Shown: one piece after another, positions 1-9,556 of the stretch
How positions within the stretch are numbered: position 1 is the first letter of the stretch
Layout: the number at the start of each line of letters is the position of its first letter
Assembly: GCF_029961155.1 (NCBI RefSeq)
Contig: NZ_JASBRH010000023.1
Location: 1-64,000, forward strand
Direction: 5' to 3'
Length of the DNA stretch: 64,000 nucleotides
Source: Pontibacterium granulatum
Lineage (GTDB): Bacteria; Pseudomonadota; Gammaproteobacteria; Pseudomonadales; Balneatricaceae
Made by a program: the position numbers and the translations under genes
Notes under the pieces: generated by a model
Told to the model about the DNA's origin: nothing
Databases searched by the model: none
The model's input: only the letters and a program-made list of their open reading frames with translations

Positions 1-600
1 GTCCCAGTAGGTGCCCCCTGCAAACAGTACAATCAGCAGGATGGCAAACAGGAAGTTTGGAATTGCATAACCGATGATGACGGCGGTACTGGTCCAGACG
101 TCAAAGGAACTGCCGTCCCGTACCGCTTTACGAATCCCTAAGGGGATCGAGATCATATAGGTGAGCAACGTGGTCCAGAGCCCCAATGAGATCGAAACGG
201 GCAGCTTCTCAACGATCAGGTCGATTACTTCCTTGTCACTAAACAGGCTTTTGCCGAAATCGAAAACGAGGTAGTTGCCCAGCATTTCAATAAAGCGTTC
301 ATGAGCCGGTTTGTCGAAGCCATACAGCTCCTCGATCTGCCGTACCAACTCGGGATCAAGGCCACGGGCTCCGCGGGATTGGCTATCGCCGTTGGTGGCT
401 TGTCCGCCGTCGCCCACCACATCACCAGAGCTGGTGTCGCTGAAGCGTGCGGTTGCGCCTACATCCAGTCCCTGTAGTTGGGCAATGGTTTGCTCAACCG
501 GGCCGCCGGGGGCGGCCTGGACGATAATAAAATTGATGGTCAGGATCCCCAGTAGGGTGGGGATAATGAGTAACAGACGTCGCAGTATATAGGCGGCCAT
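1..600 (-). CDS. yejB: Peptide/microcin C-type ABC transporter permease YejB, partial
   Basis: This is the first 200 codons of an inner-membrane permease; the rest lies before base 1. The protein begins MAAYILRRLLLIIPTLLGIL, the usual first membrane helix of DppB/OppB-type permeases. A long hydrophilic periplasmic insert follows, which is characteristic of YejB rather than DppB. The later in-window part holds more hydrophobic segments with a YAIPNFLFAI stretch. The ATG shares one base with the TGA of the upstream binding-protein gene (TGATG), so the two are probably translationally coupled. YejABEF imports oligopeptides and peptide-nucleotide antibiotics such as microcin C in E. coli; the Pseudomonas NppABCD relative imports peptidyl nucleosides. 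Family is secure; the exact substrate is unknown. Confidence 0.92.
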   Translation of the reverse strand, partial: MAAYILRRLLLIIPTLLGILTINFIIVQAAPGGPVEQTIAQLQGLDVGATARFSDTSSGDVVGDGGQATNGDSQSRGARGLDPELVRQIEELYGFDKPAHERFIEMLGNYLVFDFGKSLFSDKEVIDLIVEKLPVSISLGLWTTLLTYMISIPLGIRKAVRDGSSFDVWTSTAVIIGYAIPNFLFAILLIVLFAGGTYWD

Positions 601-2414
601 CAGTTATCCTTAGTGTCACTTGCATCCTGTTTCACCCACCAGGTGTCGAAGCCCAGTGAGTATCGTGGTCGCTTATCCGGCATGCCAAATTTGTCCCAAT
701 AGGCGACACGGTATTTGTTGATATGGAATTGCGGAATGACGTAGTGATTCCACTGCAGTACGCGGTCAAGCGCGCGGGTGCGTAGCACAAGCTGTTCGCG
801 ATCCGGCGCCTGAATCAGCTGCTCAACCAGGTAATCTACCGCTGGGTTTTTGATCCCGATGACATTTCGGCTACCCGGTTGGTCTGCACCGGAGGAATGC
901 CAGAAATCACGTTGTTCATTCCCCGGTGAGCTGGATTGACCAAAGCTGCTGACAATCACATCAAAGTCAAAAGCGCGGATACGGTTAATGTACTGGGAAA
1001 CATCCACCACGCGAATGGAAGCTTTAATGCCCATTAACTCAAGGTTGCGGATAAAGGGTGCAACCACGCGCTCAAAGGCCGGGTCGACAAGTAGCATCTC
1101 AAAGGTGAACTGTTCACCGGTTTCGTTATTGATCAGTTTCCCGCCTTTCAGTGACCAACCCGCGTTTAGCAAAATACGTTTAGCTTTGCGAAGTTGGCCG
1201 CGGATCTTGCCGTTACCGTCGGTTGACGGTGCTCGATACACCTGGGTGAATACCTCTGGTGGCACCTGGTCCTTAATCGGCTCCAGAATCGCTAGCTCTG
1301 CCGGCGTTGGCAGTTCCGTGGCGGCCATCTCCGAGTTCGAGAAGTAGCTGTGAGTGCGGGTATACGCGTTGTAAAAAATAGCGTTGTTGGTCCATTCGAA
1401 ATCGAAGGCGTATGCCAGGGCCTTGCGTACCTCGGGGTTGGAAAACTTCGCCCGGCGTGTATTGAGTACAAAGGCCTGCATGCCGGTAGGGTTTTCGTGC
1501 TCCAGCTCGTTTACAATGATTTTACCCGAGTCGAATGCATCACCGGTGTAACCAGTGGCCCAGCGCTTAGAGCTGTTTTCCTGTCGGAAGTCGTATTCTC
1601 CGGCTTTAAATGCCTCCAGGGCCACCGTGCCGTCACGGTAATAGTCGTACACAATTTCGTCGAAGTTGTGGCGACCCTTATTAACCGGTAGGTCTTTAGC
1701 CCAATAGCCCGGATTGCGTTTAAAGGTGACGCTACGACCGGGCTCAAATGAGTTGATTACGTACGGGCCGGAACCAACGGGGATATCCAGGTTGGGCTTT
1801 GCGAAGTCACGTCCTTCCCAGTAATGCTTTGGAAAGATTGGAATGTCACCCACGATCAGCGCCAGTTCTTTGTTGTTGCTGTGTTTAAAGGTGAACTTGA
1901 CGGTTTTATCGTCCAGCACTTCGACTTTATCGATATCTGAGTAGTAAGCGCGGTAAAACGGTGCACCTTTTTCGCGCAAGGTCTCGACACTGAAGACGAC
2001 ATCGTCGGCGTTTAGGCTTTCGCCATCGCTAAATTGTGCATTTGGATTCAGATAAAAGGTAATCCAGCTGCGGTCATCGGCGACTTCCAGCTTCTCGGCC
2101 ACCAACCCGTAGAGCGAGAAGGGCTCATCGTCGGAGCGGCCCAGCAGCGAATCGTAGATCAGTCCTACCGCGTCGGCGGCGGTACCCTTGATGATAAATG
2201 GATTGAAACTGTCAAAAGTGCCCAAGGAAGACTGTACCACCCGGCCACCTTTCGGCGCGTTCGGATTTACATAGTCAAAATGGGAAAAGCCGGCAGGATA
2301 TTTGAGGTCTCCATGCATGGCGATGCCATGGGAGACAGTAGATGCCGCATGGGCATTGGTGAACAGTGCACCTGCAAGCAGAGCGCCAGCCAGAACTGTT
2401 TTTATGAATTTCAT
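600..2414 (-). CDS. yejA: Extracellular peptide-binding protein of the Yej-type ABC transporter
   Basis: This is a periplasmic solute-binding protein of family 5 (SBP_bac_5), 604 residues, a normal length for YejA. Residues 1-23 form a classical signal peptide ending ATNAHA-like before the mature protein. The N-terminal mature region (HGIAMHGDLKYPAGFSHFDY) and the GRPLCP-free, tryptophan-rich C-terminus (LGFDTWWVKQD) are typical of YejA. It should deliver peptides or peptide-linked compounds to the YejB permease encoded directly downstream, with which it overlaps by one base. The start ATG lies 144 bases below the next gene and a promoter is expected in that gap. The family call is confident; the ligand is not shown by the sequence. 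Confidence 0.93.
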   Translation of the reverse strand: MKFIKTVLAGALLAGALFTNAHAASTVSHGIAMHGDLKYPAGFSHFDYVNPNAPKGGRVVQSSLGTFDSFNPFIIKGTAADAVGLIYDSLLGRSDDEPFSLYGLVAEKLEVADDRSWITFYLNPNAQFSDGESLNADDVVFSVETLREKGAPFYRAYYSDIDKVEVLDDKTVKFTFKHSNNKELALIVGDIPIFPKHYWEGRDFAKPNLDIPVGSGPYVINSFEPGRSVTFKRNPGYWAKDLPVNKGRHNFDEIVYDYYRDGTVALEAFKAGEYDFRQENSSKRWATGYTGDAFDSGKIIVNELEHENPTGMQAFVLNTRRAKFSNPEVRKALAYAFDFEWTNNAIFYNAYTRTHSYFSNSEMAATELPTPAELAILEPIKDQVPPEVFTQVYRAPSTDGNGKIRGQLRKAKRILLNAGWSLKGGKLINNETGEQFTFEMLLVDPAFERVVAPFIRNLELMGIKASIRVVDVSQYINRIRAFDFDVIVSSFGQSSSPGNEQRDFWHSSGADQPGSRNVIGIKNPAVDYLVEQLIQAPDREQLVLRTRALDRVLQWNHYVIPQFHINKYRVAYWDKFGMPDKRPRYSLGFDTWWVKQDASDTKDN

Positions 2415-2558
2415 CTGTGATCCGTCACCCAGAAGGGATAATAGCTATTTATATCAGCCACTTGCGGCTTTCGCCAGTTTAGGACGGATCAAACAAGTAT
2501 CGCAGAGCGTTCACTCTACCTGTTTATGCCGTCCTGAACTCTTCTTTCGGACAGATCT

Positions 2559-2807
2559 TTAACGGCTTTGTTCAAAGTCGTTTGCGAGGTGGGTCAGCCG
2601 CTCGTGGAACTGTTTACGGGCCACGCCATCATTTTTCATCGTTTCCAGTTTGTCTTGTAGAAACATCAGCTTGGCGTTGTCATCGCCGGCCAGACCCTTG
2701 ACCAGGTCCTGATCCATCCAGGCACGAATCTTCTTAAAAACCACGACCTTGAAGACAATCGCAAGTACGGTAGAGACAACAATGATAGTGATGGCTGTAA
2801 CGTCCAT
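2559..2807 (-). CDS. Small single-span membrane protein, function unknown
   Basis: The predicted protein has 82 residues. Residues 4-25 form one hydrophobic helix (ITIIVVSTVLAIVFKVVVF), followed by a charged, probably helical cytoplasmic tail. I do not recognise a named family. The ATG is only 9 bases beyond the mltD stop on the same strand and has an AAGGCAG ribosome-binding site, so it is very likely cotranscribed with mltD. Position next to a lytic transglycosylase suggests, but does not show, an envelope role. Confidence 0.72.
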   Translation of the reverse strand: MDVTAITIIVVSTVLAIVFKVVVFKKIRAWMDQDLVKGLAGDDNAKLMFLQDKLETMKNDGVARKQFHERLTHLANDFEQSR

Positions 2808-2816
2808 AAATCTGCC

Positions 2817-4430
2817 TTAGTTTGCTTGGGTCACATCCACGTGCAGTGTGAGTCGCTGCCCGGGTTTAAGAATATTGTTTCGCTCCAGCCCGTTCCAGGC
2901 GACGATATTATTTACGCTGACGTTGAAACGGGTGGCGATACGGGAGAGAGAGTCACCGCTACGTACGGTGTAACCCACTTTGCGGATAACGCCCTGGCTG
3001 GCGGTGCTGCCGGTTGATTTGCGGTCTTTCCAGACAACCAGCGTTTTACCCACCATCAATGGATCGCCGGGTGCCATGTTGTTCCAGCTCGCCAACTGAC
3101 GGACGCCTACTTTGTGTTTGCGTGAGATCGTCCAGAAACTCTCCCCGTTTTTTACGGTGTGCTTGATCTTCTGGCGGTTGGTGCGACGTGCGATCTGCTC
3201 CTGTTTACGGTTAAGGCGTTCCGCCTGACTCATAACATAGGCACTGGCGTGCTGGCTCGCGGTTGGTACCACTAGCGTTTTGCCTGCACGGATATTGTTG
3301 CCGGTGATGTTGTTGGCTGTACGTACGACGTCAACCGTAGTGCGGTAGGTTTTGGCAATGCTGATCAGTGACTCGCCCGACTTGATTTTATGGCGGGTCC
3401 ACTTCACGCGCTGCTCAGCAGGCAGCGCAGCCAGCTTAACCTCGAACTGAGCTACTTTGTCGACCGGAATCAGCAGGCGGTGTGGCCCGGTTGGGTCCGT
3501 TGCCCAGCGGTTAAAGCCTGGGTTGAGCAGGTAAAGCTCCTGAGTGTCGATGCCCGCAAGGTCGGCTGCCTGCGCCAGATCGATCTGGCTGCCGGTGGCG
3601 ATTTCTTTGAAGTAGGGTTCGTTCTTCAGGGGTTGAAGGGTAATGCCATAGCGTTCCGGATCGTCGAATACCTTGGCAATCGCCAGCAGTTTGGGAACGT
3701 AAGCGGTGGTTTCCTTCGGTAGTTGCAGAGACCAGAAATCGGTTGGTTTGCCTTTGCGGCGGTTTTTCTTCATCGCCAGAGATACCGTGCCACCGCCTGC
3801 GTTATAAGCCGCCAGTGCCAGTTCCCAGTCATCAAAACGTTTGTGCAACTGCTGCAGATAAGTCAGCGCGGCATCGGTGGATGCAACGATGTCGCGACGA
3901 CCGTCATACCACCAGGTCTTTTTGAGGCCGAAGTGCTTGCCTGTAGATGGAATAAACTGCCAAGCGCCGGCTGCACGTCCATGGGAGTAGGCAAATGGAT
4001 CGTAAGCGCTCTCAACGATCGGTAGCAGAGCGATCTCAGCCGGCATACCACGTTTAATGGTTTCATGCAGGATGTAGTGGTAGTAGCGGGATGCGCGTTT
4101 TACCACGCGGTCAACGTAGCGGGGGTGTTTCTTAAACCACTTGACCTGCGCGTCGATTCGCGAGTTATCCTGATCCAGATTCAGTGCAAAGTGGTCGCGA
4201 GTCAGATCCCACAGATCGCTACCGGGATTGTGCAGGTCTGATTGTGGCTGCTCAGCCTTAGCCAGCGTATCGGAACCTGATTCCGGGCTGGGTCTATTCT
4301 GAGCCTTAACTGTGTTGTTGTGGTTAGGCGTGGGATCTGTCCCAACCTGCTTTTCCGGGATGACCTGACATCCTGCGAGTACTGCAGACCCGAGAAGGGC
4401 CACTAAAACTGATCTGAACTTTGGAGTCAT
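2817..4430 (-). CDS. mltD: Membrane-bound lytic murein transglycosylase D with three LysM repeats
   Basis: The enzyme cleaves the glycan strands of peptidoglycan to leave 1,6-anhydro-MurNAc ends. A lipoprotein signal ends in LAGC with the lipidated cysteine at residue 21, placing it on a membrane facing the periplasm. The SLT domain lies at about residues 100-220 and contains the IVESAYD segment with the catalytic glutamate and the AGAWQFIPSTG motif. Three LysM peptidoglycan-binding repeats follow in the last 190 residues (starting KHKIKSGES-, KHTVKNGES- and GYTVRSGDS-like). The length of 537 is slightly longer than E. coli MltD (about 450, two LysM). It heads a two-gene unit with the small membrane protein and sits next to gloB, as in Pseudomonas and E. 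coli. Confidence 0.95.
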   Translation of the reverse strand: MTPKFRSVLVALLGSAVLAGCQVIPEKQVGTDPTPNHNNTVKAQNRPSPESGSDTLAKAEQPQSDLHNPGSDLWDLTRDHFALNLDQDNSRIDAQVKWFKKHPRYVDRVVKRASRYYHYILHETIKRGMPAEIALLPIVESAYDPFAYSHGRAAGAWQFIPSTGKHFGLKKTWWYDGRRDIVASTDAALTYLQQLHKRFDDWELALAAYNAGGGTVSLAMKKNRRKGKPTDFWSLQLPKETTAYVPKLLAIAKVFDDPERYGITLQPLKNEPYFKEIATGSQIDLAQAADLAGIDTQELYLLNPGFNRWATDPTGPHRLLIPVDKVAQFEVKLAALPAEQRVKWTRHKIKSGESLISIAKTYRTTVDVVRTANNITGNNIRAGKTLVVPTASQHASAYVMSQAERLNRKQEQIARRTNRQKIKHTVKNGESFWTISRKHKVGVRQLASWNNMAPGDPLMVGKTLVVWKDRKSTGSTASQGVIRKVGYTVRSGDSLSRIATRFNVSVNNIVAWNGLERNNILKPGQRLTLHVDVTQAN

Positions 4431-4670
4431 TTTCCCGTTTCCAACATCCGGGTCTGTCGCTGTATAAAGGCTAAAAAGCGAGTTGTAGACCTTGTCCTGA
4501 CTGAAATCAATCCAGGCTGATTAACGTTAACGGGGCATTCTAGGGAGCGGTAGAGAGGGGGTCAACTGGTACATCAGAGAAAGCCGATCTGGACCGGTTT
4601 AATGATGAGCGGGGGGGAGCCCGGTAGCAGTGAGGCCACCGGGTGTCGCACAGTTTGTGCGTAGAAAGCT

Positions 4671-5444
4671 TTAAAACTGGTTTTTCCACTCGCGCACTGC
4701 GGTGAATACATCCAGCTCGCTGTTCAATGGCTGGCCGCTGAACTCGCTGGCAGCGCGTATAACCGCTTCAGCATCGGTGCGCAGGAACGGGTTAATCCGG
4801 CGTTCCTGTTCAATGGTGGTTGGCAGGGTAGGTTTGTTGTCTTCACGTAGCTGGTAGCACTGGCGCGTTGTTGACTGGATGTCTGCGTTATCCGGTTCCA
4901 CCGCTTCTGCGAATTTCAGATTGGCCAGAGAGTACTCGTGGGTGCAGTAGATTTCGGTGTTGTCTGCCAGAGTCTTAAAGTACTCCATTGCAGCAAACAT
5001 CTGTGCCGGAGTGCCCTCAAAAATACGACCGCAACCTGCCAAGAACAGGGTGTCACCGCAGAACAGCTGTGGTGTATCGCCTTCAAACAGGTAGGAAATG
5101 TGATCCAGCGTATGGCCTGGGATGCTACGGATATGAAGCGTGTGGCCAAACAGTTCCATAGTGTCAGCATCGGCCAGAGGCGTGGTTATACCGTCGAACT
5201 GGCTGTTTGCCGGTCCGTACACGGGTACCCGGTGTTTGGCTACCAATGCGGAAATGCCGCCGGTGTGATCATGGTGATGATGGGTGACCAGAATGGCAGC
5301 GAGGTTCAGCCCGTTTTCGTTAAGGTAGTTTTCTACAGGTGTGGCGTCGCCGGGATCGACCACGGCTACCTGATCCTGACCGTCAATGGAGATCGCCCAG
5401 ATATAGTTATCGTTGAACGCCGGGATCGGAGTTACGTCAAACAT
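4671..5444 (-). CDS. gloB: Hydroxyacylglutathione hydrolase (glyoxalase II)
   Basis: GloB hydrolyses S-D-lactoylglutathione to D-lactate and glutathione, the second step of methylglyoxal detoxification. The 257-residue protein has the metallo-beta-lactamase metal motif THHHHDHTGG near residue 55, the second histidine in the IPGHTLDHISY segment, and the GDTLFLAGCGRIFEGTP glyoxalase II signature. The C-terminal HAGH domain (CYQLREDNKPTLPT, NPFLR) binds glutathione. The gene is divergent from the methyltransferase gene, with about 100 bases between them; this gloB-yafS-rnhA-dnaQ arrangement is conserved in E. coli and Pseudomonas. Confidence 0.97.
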   Translation of the reverse strand: MFDVTPIPAFNDNYIWAISIDGQDQVAVVDPGDATPVENYLNENGLNLAAILVTHHHHDHTGGISALVAKHRVPVYGPANSQFDGITTPLADADTMELFGHTLHIRSIPGHTLDHISYLFEGDTPQLFCGDTLFLAGCGRIFEGTPAQMFAAMEYFKTLADNTEIYCTHEYSLANLKFAEAVEPDNADIQSTTRQCYQLREDNKPTLPTTIEQERRINPFLRTDAEAVIRAASEFSGQPLNSELDVFTAVREWKNQF

Positions 5445-5543
5445 AGAAAAACCTCAATGATAAAAGCCGGTTAGTGGTACTTTATAATAATCTGCAATGT
5501 TAAAGTAGCCGTTGATAACGAACGGTTTTGATCGGAGCGGTAA
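5445..5543. promoter_or_regulatory. Divergent promoter region between gloB and the methyltransferase gene
   Basis: This 99-base AT-rich spacer must hold the starts of transcription for both divergent units. A CGGAG ribosome-binding site precedes the plus-strand ATG at 5544. No clear consensus -35/-10 pair could be assigned by eye. Confidence 0.4.
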
Positions 5544-6317
5544 ATGAGCTTTCAATCACAACCTCCCCTGAAAGATATGACGCCTTATCTGCAGGCGTGG
5601 TTCGATTCAGCGGTCGGCCGCGAGCTTTTGGAAGCGGAAAGTGCGCTGATTTCTCGTATTTTACCGACGTTGTTTGGTTACCATCTGGTGCAGATTGGCG
5701 TGGATTCACGTGTTTGTCTGTATGACGAAAGTCCGGTACGCAATAAGTTTATCGTGGTGCCGAAAACGGAGCTAGGTCTGTCAGACAATTGCGTCGTTGC
5801 AGACAGCAGTGAACTGCCATTTGAGCAGCATAGTGTCGATGTTGTGGTGCTGCATCACGCGCTGGATTTTGCCCAGAGCCCGCATCAGGTATTGCGTGAA
5901 GCTGCACGTATTCTACGACCGGGTGGGCACCTGCTGGTGGTGGGTTTCAATCCGTCCAGTCTTTGGGGGCTGTACCGCCGGTTCAAGGGGAGGGAGCCGG
6001 ATGTGCCCTGGAATGGTCATTTTATTAGCCATCGCCGCCTGTCGGACTGGTTTCAGTTGCTTGAGCTTACGGAATTAAAGCGTCGGTCAGAGTATTTTTT
6101 GGCCCCGTTTGAAAACGAGAAGTGGCGAAAACGCTGCTGCAGGTTTGAGCACTGGGGGCGCAGAGCTTTTAAAGAACGCGGGGCATTTACACTGATGCTG
6201 GCACGAAAAGATGTGGCGGGAATGACGCCAATAATTGAGGAAAGAGCGCGTGGTCGGCTTATCAATTTGCCGGTTGCGGAGCCGAGTATTCGGGGACAGA
6301 TAAGTGAAAGTCGTTGA
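5544..6317 (+). CDS. SAM-dependent methyltransferase (type 11, YafS-like)
   Basis: A 257-residue class I methyltransferase of the Methyltransf_11 type. The SAM fold can be followed through the [19 protein letters not shown] segment (motifs II-III) and [15 protein letters not shown], the typical post-motif. The classical GxGxG loop is poorly conserved ([10 protein letters not shown]), as is usual for this YafS-like group. The substrate is unknown. Its placement between gloB and rnhA is the conserved E. coli yafS position, which supports orthology rather than function. The 3' end overlaps the rnhA start by 14 bases, so the two are cotranscribed. Confidence 0.85.
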   Translation: MSFQSQPPLKDMTPYLQAWFDSAVGRELLEAESALISRILPTLFGYHLVQIGVDSRVCLYDESPVRNKFIVVPKTELGLSDNCVVADSSELPFEQHSVDVVVLHHALDFAQSPHQVLREAARILRPGGHLLVVGFNPSSLWGLYRRFKGREPDVPWNGHFISHRRLSDWFQLLELTELKRRSEYFLAPFENEKWRKRCCRFEHWGRRAFKERGAFTLMLARKDVAGMTPIIEERARGRLINLPVAEPSIRGQISESR

Positions 6318-6738
6318 AATCTTCACCGATGGTGCGTGTAAAGGTAACCCAGGCCCGGGAGGCTGGGGGGCCGTGCTGCGATACGGTGACAACGAAAAGC
6401 AGATTTTTGGCGGCGAGGCGAACACGACAAATAACCGTATGGAGTTGATGGCTGCAATTGAGGCGTTGGCCGTCTTGAAGCGTGCCTGTGAGGTCAAGCT
6501 GACCACCGACTCTCAGTACGTGCGCAAAGGTATTACTGAGTGGATGAAAAACTGGAAGCGAAATGGCTGGAAAACGGCCGCCAAGCAACCGGTTAAGAAC
6601 GCCGATTTGTGGCAGCGTCTGGATGCAGAGGTACAGCGCCATAAAGTTGAATGGCACTGGGTGAAAGGGCATAGTGGCCATCCGGAAAACGAGCTGGCGG
6701 ATGAGCTGGCCAACCGCGGCGCAGAGCAATTTAAGTAA
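6304..6738 (+). CDS. rnhA: Ribonuclease HI
   Basis: RNase HI degrades the RNA strand of RNA-DNA hybrids, removing R-loops and Okazaki primers. The protein has 144 residues, close to the 155 of E. coli. The catalytic carboxylates are visible: D9 in [17 protein letters not shown]47 in NNRMEL, D69 in TTDSQYV, and the last aspartate in ENELADELA. The VKGHSGH segment carries the flexible-loop histidine. It starts with GTG inside the end of the methyltransferase gene and is followed after 9 bases by dnaQ. Confidence 0.97.
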   Translation: MKVVEIFTDGACKGNPGPGGWGAVLRYGDNEKQIFGGEANTTNNRMELMAAIEALAVLKRACEVKLTTDSQYVRKGITEWMKNWKRNGWKTAAKQPVKNADLWQRLDAEVQRHKVEWHWVKGHSGHPENELADELANRGAEQFK

Positions 6739-6747
6739 GGCTACAGA

Positions 6748-7479
6748 ATGCGACAGATTGTACTGGATACCGAAACCACCGGTATTGATCCAAACGAAGG
6801 GCACAACATTATCGAGATCGGTTGTGTCGAGATGGAAAAGCGTCGCCTGACCGGGCGTACCTACCATCAGTATGTAAAGCCAGACCGCGAGGTTGAGGAA
6901 GAAGCGATCTCCGTACACGGTATTACCAACGAATATCTGGCCGACAAGCCTAAGTTTTCCGAGGTGATGGAGGAGTTCATTGAATTCATCCGTGGTGCGG
7001 ACCTGGTCATTCACAACGCGGCGTTTGACGTGGGCTTCATCGATAAGGAGTTGGAGCGCAACGGTTATCCTGAGCGTATTGCCGATATCTGTACCGTGAC
7101 CGACACCCTCGCGCTGGCACGCGAAAAACACCCGGGTCAGAAGAACAACCTGGATGCGTTGTGTCGTCGTTACGGCATTGACAACTCCCACCGAGAGCTA
7201 CACGGCGCATTGCTTGACTCCGAAATCCTGGCTGACGTTTATCTGATGCTGACCGGTGGCCAGACCTCATTGGTGTTGGCCCACGAGGGTGAAGAGGGTG
7301 GTATGAATCAGGCCGGAGTGATCCATCGGGTGCAGGGTGATCATTGGGAGTTGGCCGTACCACGTGCGAGCGATGAAGAGATGAAGGAGCATGAAACCTT
7401 CCTCGCGCTGCTGGATAAAAAGAGTGACGGAGAATGTGTTTGGTTGCGGGATGGTAGTGAGGGAGAGGAGGTTCATTAA
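6748..7479 (+). CDS. dnaQ: DNA polymerase III epsilon subunit, 3'-5' proofreading exonuclease
   Basis: DnaQ proofreads for the replicative polymerase and binds the alpha and theta subunits. All three exonuclease motifs of the DEDDh type are present: DTETTGID (Exo I, residues 7-14), HNAAFDVGFID (Exo II, about residue 90-100), and HRELHGALLDSEILADVYL (Exo III with the catalytic histidine and aspartate). The length of 243 matches E. coli DnaQ. A short C-terminal tail after about residue 180 is the polymerase alpha-binding part. The neighbour pair rnhA-dnaQ is conserved, although in E. coli the two are divergent. Confidence 0.97.
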   Translation: MRQIVLDTETTGIDPNEGHNIIEIGCVEMEKRRLTGRTYHQYVKPDREVEEEAISVHGITNEYLADKPKFSEVMEEFIEFIRGADLVIHNAAFDVGFIDKELERNGYPERIADICTVTDTLALAREKHPGQKNNLDALCRRYGIDNSHRELHGALLDSEILADVYLMLTGGQTSLVLAHEGEEGGMNQAGVIHRVQGDHWELAVPRASDEEMKEHETFLALLDKKSDGECVWLRDGSEGEEVH

Positions 7480-7512
7480 CACCTTTCCTCTTTGCTCTGG
7501 GTATTCAAAAAT

Positions 7513-7541
7513 AAAAAAAGCAGGCACAAGCCTGCTTTTTT
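7513..7541. terminator. Bidirectional rho-independent terminator between dnaQ and nhaB
   Basis: A GCAGGC/GCCTGC stem with a four-base ACAA loop is flanked by seven As on the left and six Ts on the right. It can therefore end transcription of both convergent genes. Confidence 0.9.
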
Positions 7542-7562
7542 ATTGGGTGCTGTAAGGTGAAT

Positions 7563-9068
7563 TTACAGCGTAGTGTACACCGCCATAAAGCCCACGGTGC
7601 TCATCACGATGGTGTATGGCAGAGCCATCCAAACCATGGTGCCATACGACAGGCGAATCAACGGAGCCAATGCAGACGTTAGCAAGAACAAGAACGCCGC
7701 CTGGCCATTTGGCGTTGCAACACTCGGGATGTTGGTGCCGGTGTTGATCGCGATTGCCAGTGAATCAAAGTGTTCACGGGTAATGTCGCCTGCGTTCAGA
7801 GCGGCGATTACTTCGTTGATGTAAACGGTCGCTACAAACACGTTGTCACTGATTGCAGATAGCAGGCCGTTTGCAATAAAGAATACGGCAGGCTGAGAGT
7901 GCGGATCCATCGCAAGAACGCTTGCGATGATCGGTTGGAACAGGTGCTGATCATGGATCACGGACACGATTGCAAAGAATACAACCAGCAGTGCGGTAAA
8001 CGGCAGGGCTTCCTCGAACGCTTTACCGATCTGATGTTCTTCTACAATACCGTTAAATGCGGTCAACAGGATGATGATGGTCAAGCCGATCAGGCCGACT
8101 TCGGCGAGGTGTAGCGCTAGTGCAGCAACCAGGAAAACGGCGACAATGCCCTGGATAAGCAGCGCCACAGAATCACGTTTGGTACGTTTTTTATCCTGTT
8201 CAGTAGCAAAGTCCTCCAGTACGGAGCGCACATTCAGAGGTAGCAGTGTGCCGTAGCCAAACAGTTTGGTTTTCTCTAGCACGATGCAGGTAGCCAGGCC
8301 TGCAAACAATACCGGCATGGTGATTGGTGCCATTAGCACAAAGAACTGAACAAAGTCCCAGCCTGCTTTCTGGGCGATTAGCAGGTTTTGCGGTTCACCA
8401 ACCAAGGTGCAAACACCTCCCAATGCGGTACCTACAGCGCCATGCATCAGCAGGCTTCGCAGGAAGCTACGGAAAAGCTGAAGGTCATCTTGGTGTGCCT
8501 GTCGAATCTCTTCATCGGTTGCGTGGTTATGATCGGCATGTGCATAAGGTTTGCCTGATGCCACTTTGTGGTAAACCGAATAAAAGCCTACACACACGCT
8601 GATCAGTACCGCGGTTACGGTCAGTGCGTCCAGGAAGGCGGAAAGAAATGCAGCAGAAAATGAGAAAAGTAAGGAAAGAAGCGCTTTTGAACGTACCTTG
8701 AGCAAGATCTTTGTAAATGCCCAAAGCAGCATGTTTTTCATGAAATAGATACCTGCGACCATGAACATCAGCAGCAGAATTACTTCTAGATTTGATTCTA
8801 TTTCATGTGAGACCGTTGTTGGGCTGGTCAGGCCGATTATTACCGCTTCGAGGGCAAGCAAGCCGCCGGGCTGAAGCGGATAACACTTCAGGGCCAGGGC
8901 CAGGGTAAAGATGAATTCAAAAATCAACAGCCAGCCTGTCACGACAGGTCCGGCAGTATGAAACAGGATTGGATTGATAATCAGGAACCCGATGACGGCC
9001 TGTTTATACCAAAGGGGCGAGTTTCCCAGAAAGTTGCGAACTAAAGCCTGGGGTAGCGTAGTGGTCAT
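7563..9068 (-). CDS. nhaB: Na+/H+ antiporter NhaB
   Basis: NhaB is an electrogenic inner-membrane antiporter that expels sodium in exchange for protons. The 501-residue protein is almost wholly hydrophobic, with about twelve membrane spans. It starts [22 protein letters not shown] in the family's usual way and has the [20 protein letters not shown] segment and the C-terminal [20 protein letters not shown] segment typical of NhaB/IT-superfamily transporters. It likely complements the Nqr sodium pump encoded at 21.7-27.5 kb. It is convergent with dnaQ and shares its terminator. In P. aeruginosa, nhaB also lies a few genes from dnaQ. Confidence 0.95.
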   Translation of the reverse strand: MTTTLPQALVRNFLGNSPLWYKQAVIGFLIINPILFHTAGPVVTGWLLIFEFIFTLALALKCYPLQPGGLLALEAVIIGLTSPTTVSHEIESNLEVILLLMFMVAGIYFMKNMLLWAFTKILLKVRSKALLSLLFSFSAAFLSAFLDALTVTAVLISVCVGFYSVYHKVASGKPYAHADHNHATDEEIRQAHQDDLQLFRSFLRSLLMHGAVGTALGGVCTLVGEPQNLLIAQKAGWDFVQFFVLMAPITMPVLFAGLATCIVLEKTKLFGYGTLLPLNVRSVLEDFATEQDKKRTKRDSVALLIQGIVAVFLVAALALHLAEVGLIGLTIIILLTAFNGIVEEHQIGKAFEEALPFTALLVVFFAIVSVIHDQHLFQPIIASVLAMDPHSQPAVFFIANGLLSAISDNVFVATVYINEVIAALNAGDITREHFDSLAIAINTGTNIPSVATPNGQAAFLFLLTSALAPLIRLSYGTMVWMALPYTIVMSTVGFMAVYTTL

Positions 9069-9556
9069 TTAACTCTCTTCCTATGCCATAGCAATGATGG
9101 ATTATTTTTTTATATTACGAACACGTCCGATGGCTCCTCTCCCAGACTGGGGTAGGAGTGGGTGGCTCTGGTGCATTTGCAGGCAGGTCTTCCAGAGGTA
9201 CCACTCAGGCGATCAGCATCACAGATGGATGAAGGTCGCGTTAAATCCTCTATGTGATGGGGTTAGAGCTGATGGCGGCGTTCGGGAAGCGCTAAGATTA
9301 GATCTTCCGCTTTTATATGCCGCTCGATCCGTCACAGAGAAAGTCTCGGACTTGTGCGCAGGGTTTTTAGAGTTTAAAAAACGGCGGTAAGCCTATCAGG
9401 TGCTACCAAAAAGCAAAAGGTATAATGTCAAAAAACGTGCTTTTACAGTAGGGAGAGCGCGACTTGCGATCAAGGTTATGGTAATGCGAGGATACGTCGT
9501 AAGGCTTGTTTAAACGATATATTCACAGCAAGTTTTTGGGTTTGTAGGAGGGAGGT
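9069..9556. other. Intergenic region nhaB-nudC with a decayed inverted-repeat element and nudC leader
   Basis: No convincing gene is present in these 488 bases. Bases 9115-9370 resemble a degraded copy of the inverted-repeat element at 52758-52949: the segment at 9335-9352 (CAGAGAAAGTCTCGGACT) is an exact 18-base match to its left arm in reverse orientation, and ACGAACACGTCCGA near 9117 resembles the opposite end. A perfect -10 hexamer TATAAT at 9421-9426 may serve nudC, but no matching -35 was found. Confidence 0.5.

Noticed and set aside
4615-4655. CCCGGT/ACCGGG inverted repeat below gloB as a terminator
   Set aside because: The stem is six bases with a long loop and no T run on either strand.
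9094-9390. 98-residue open frame between nhaB and nudC
   Set aside because: No family features and no ribosome-binding site, and it spans the decayed repeat; treated as noise.
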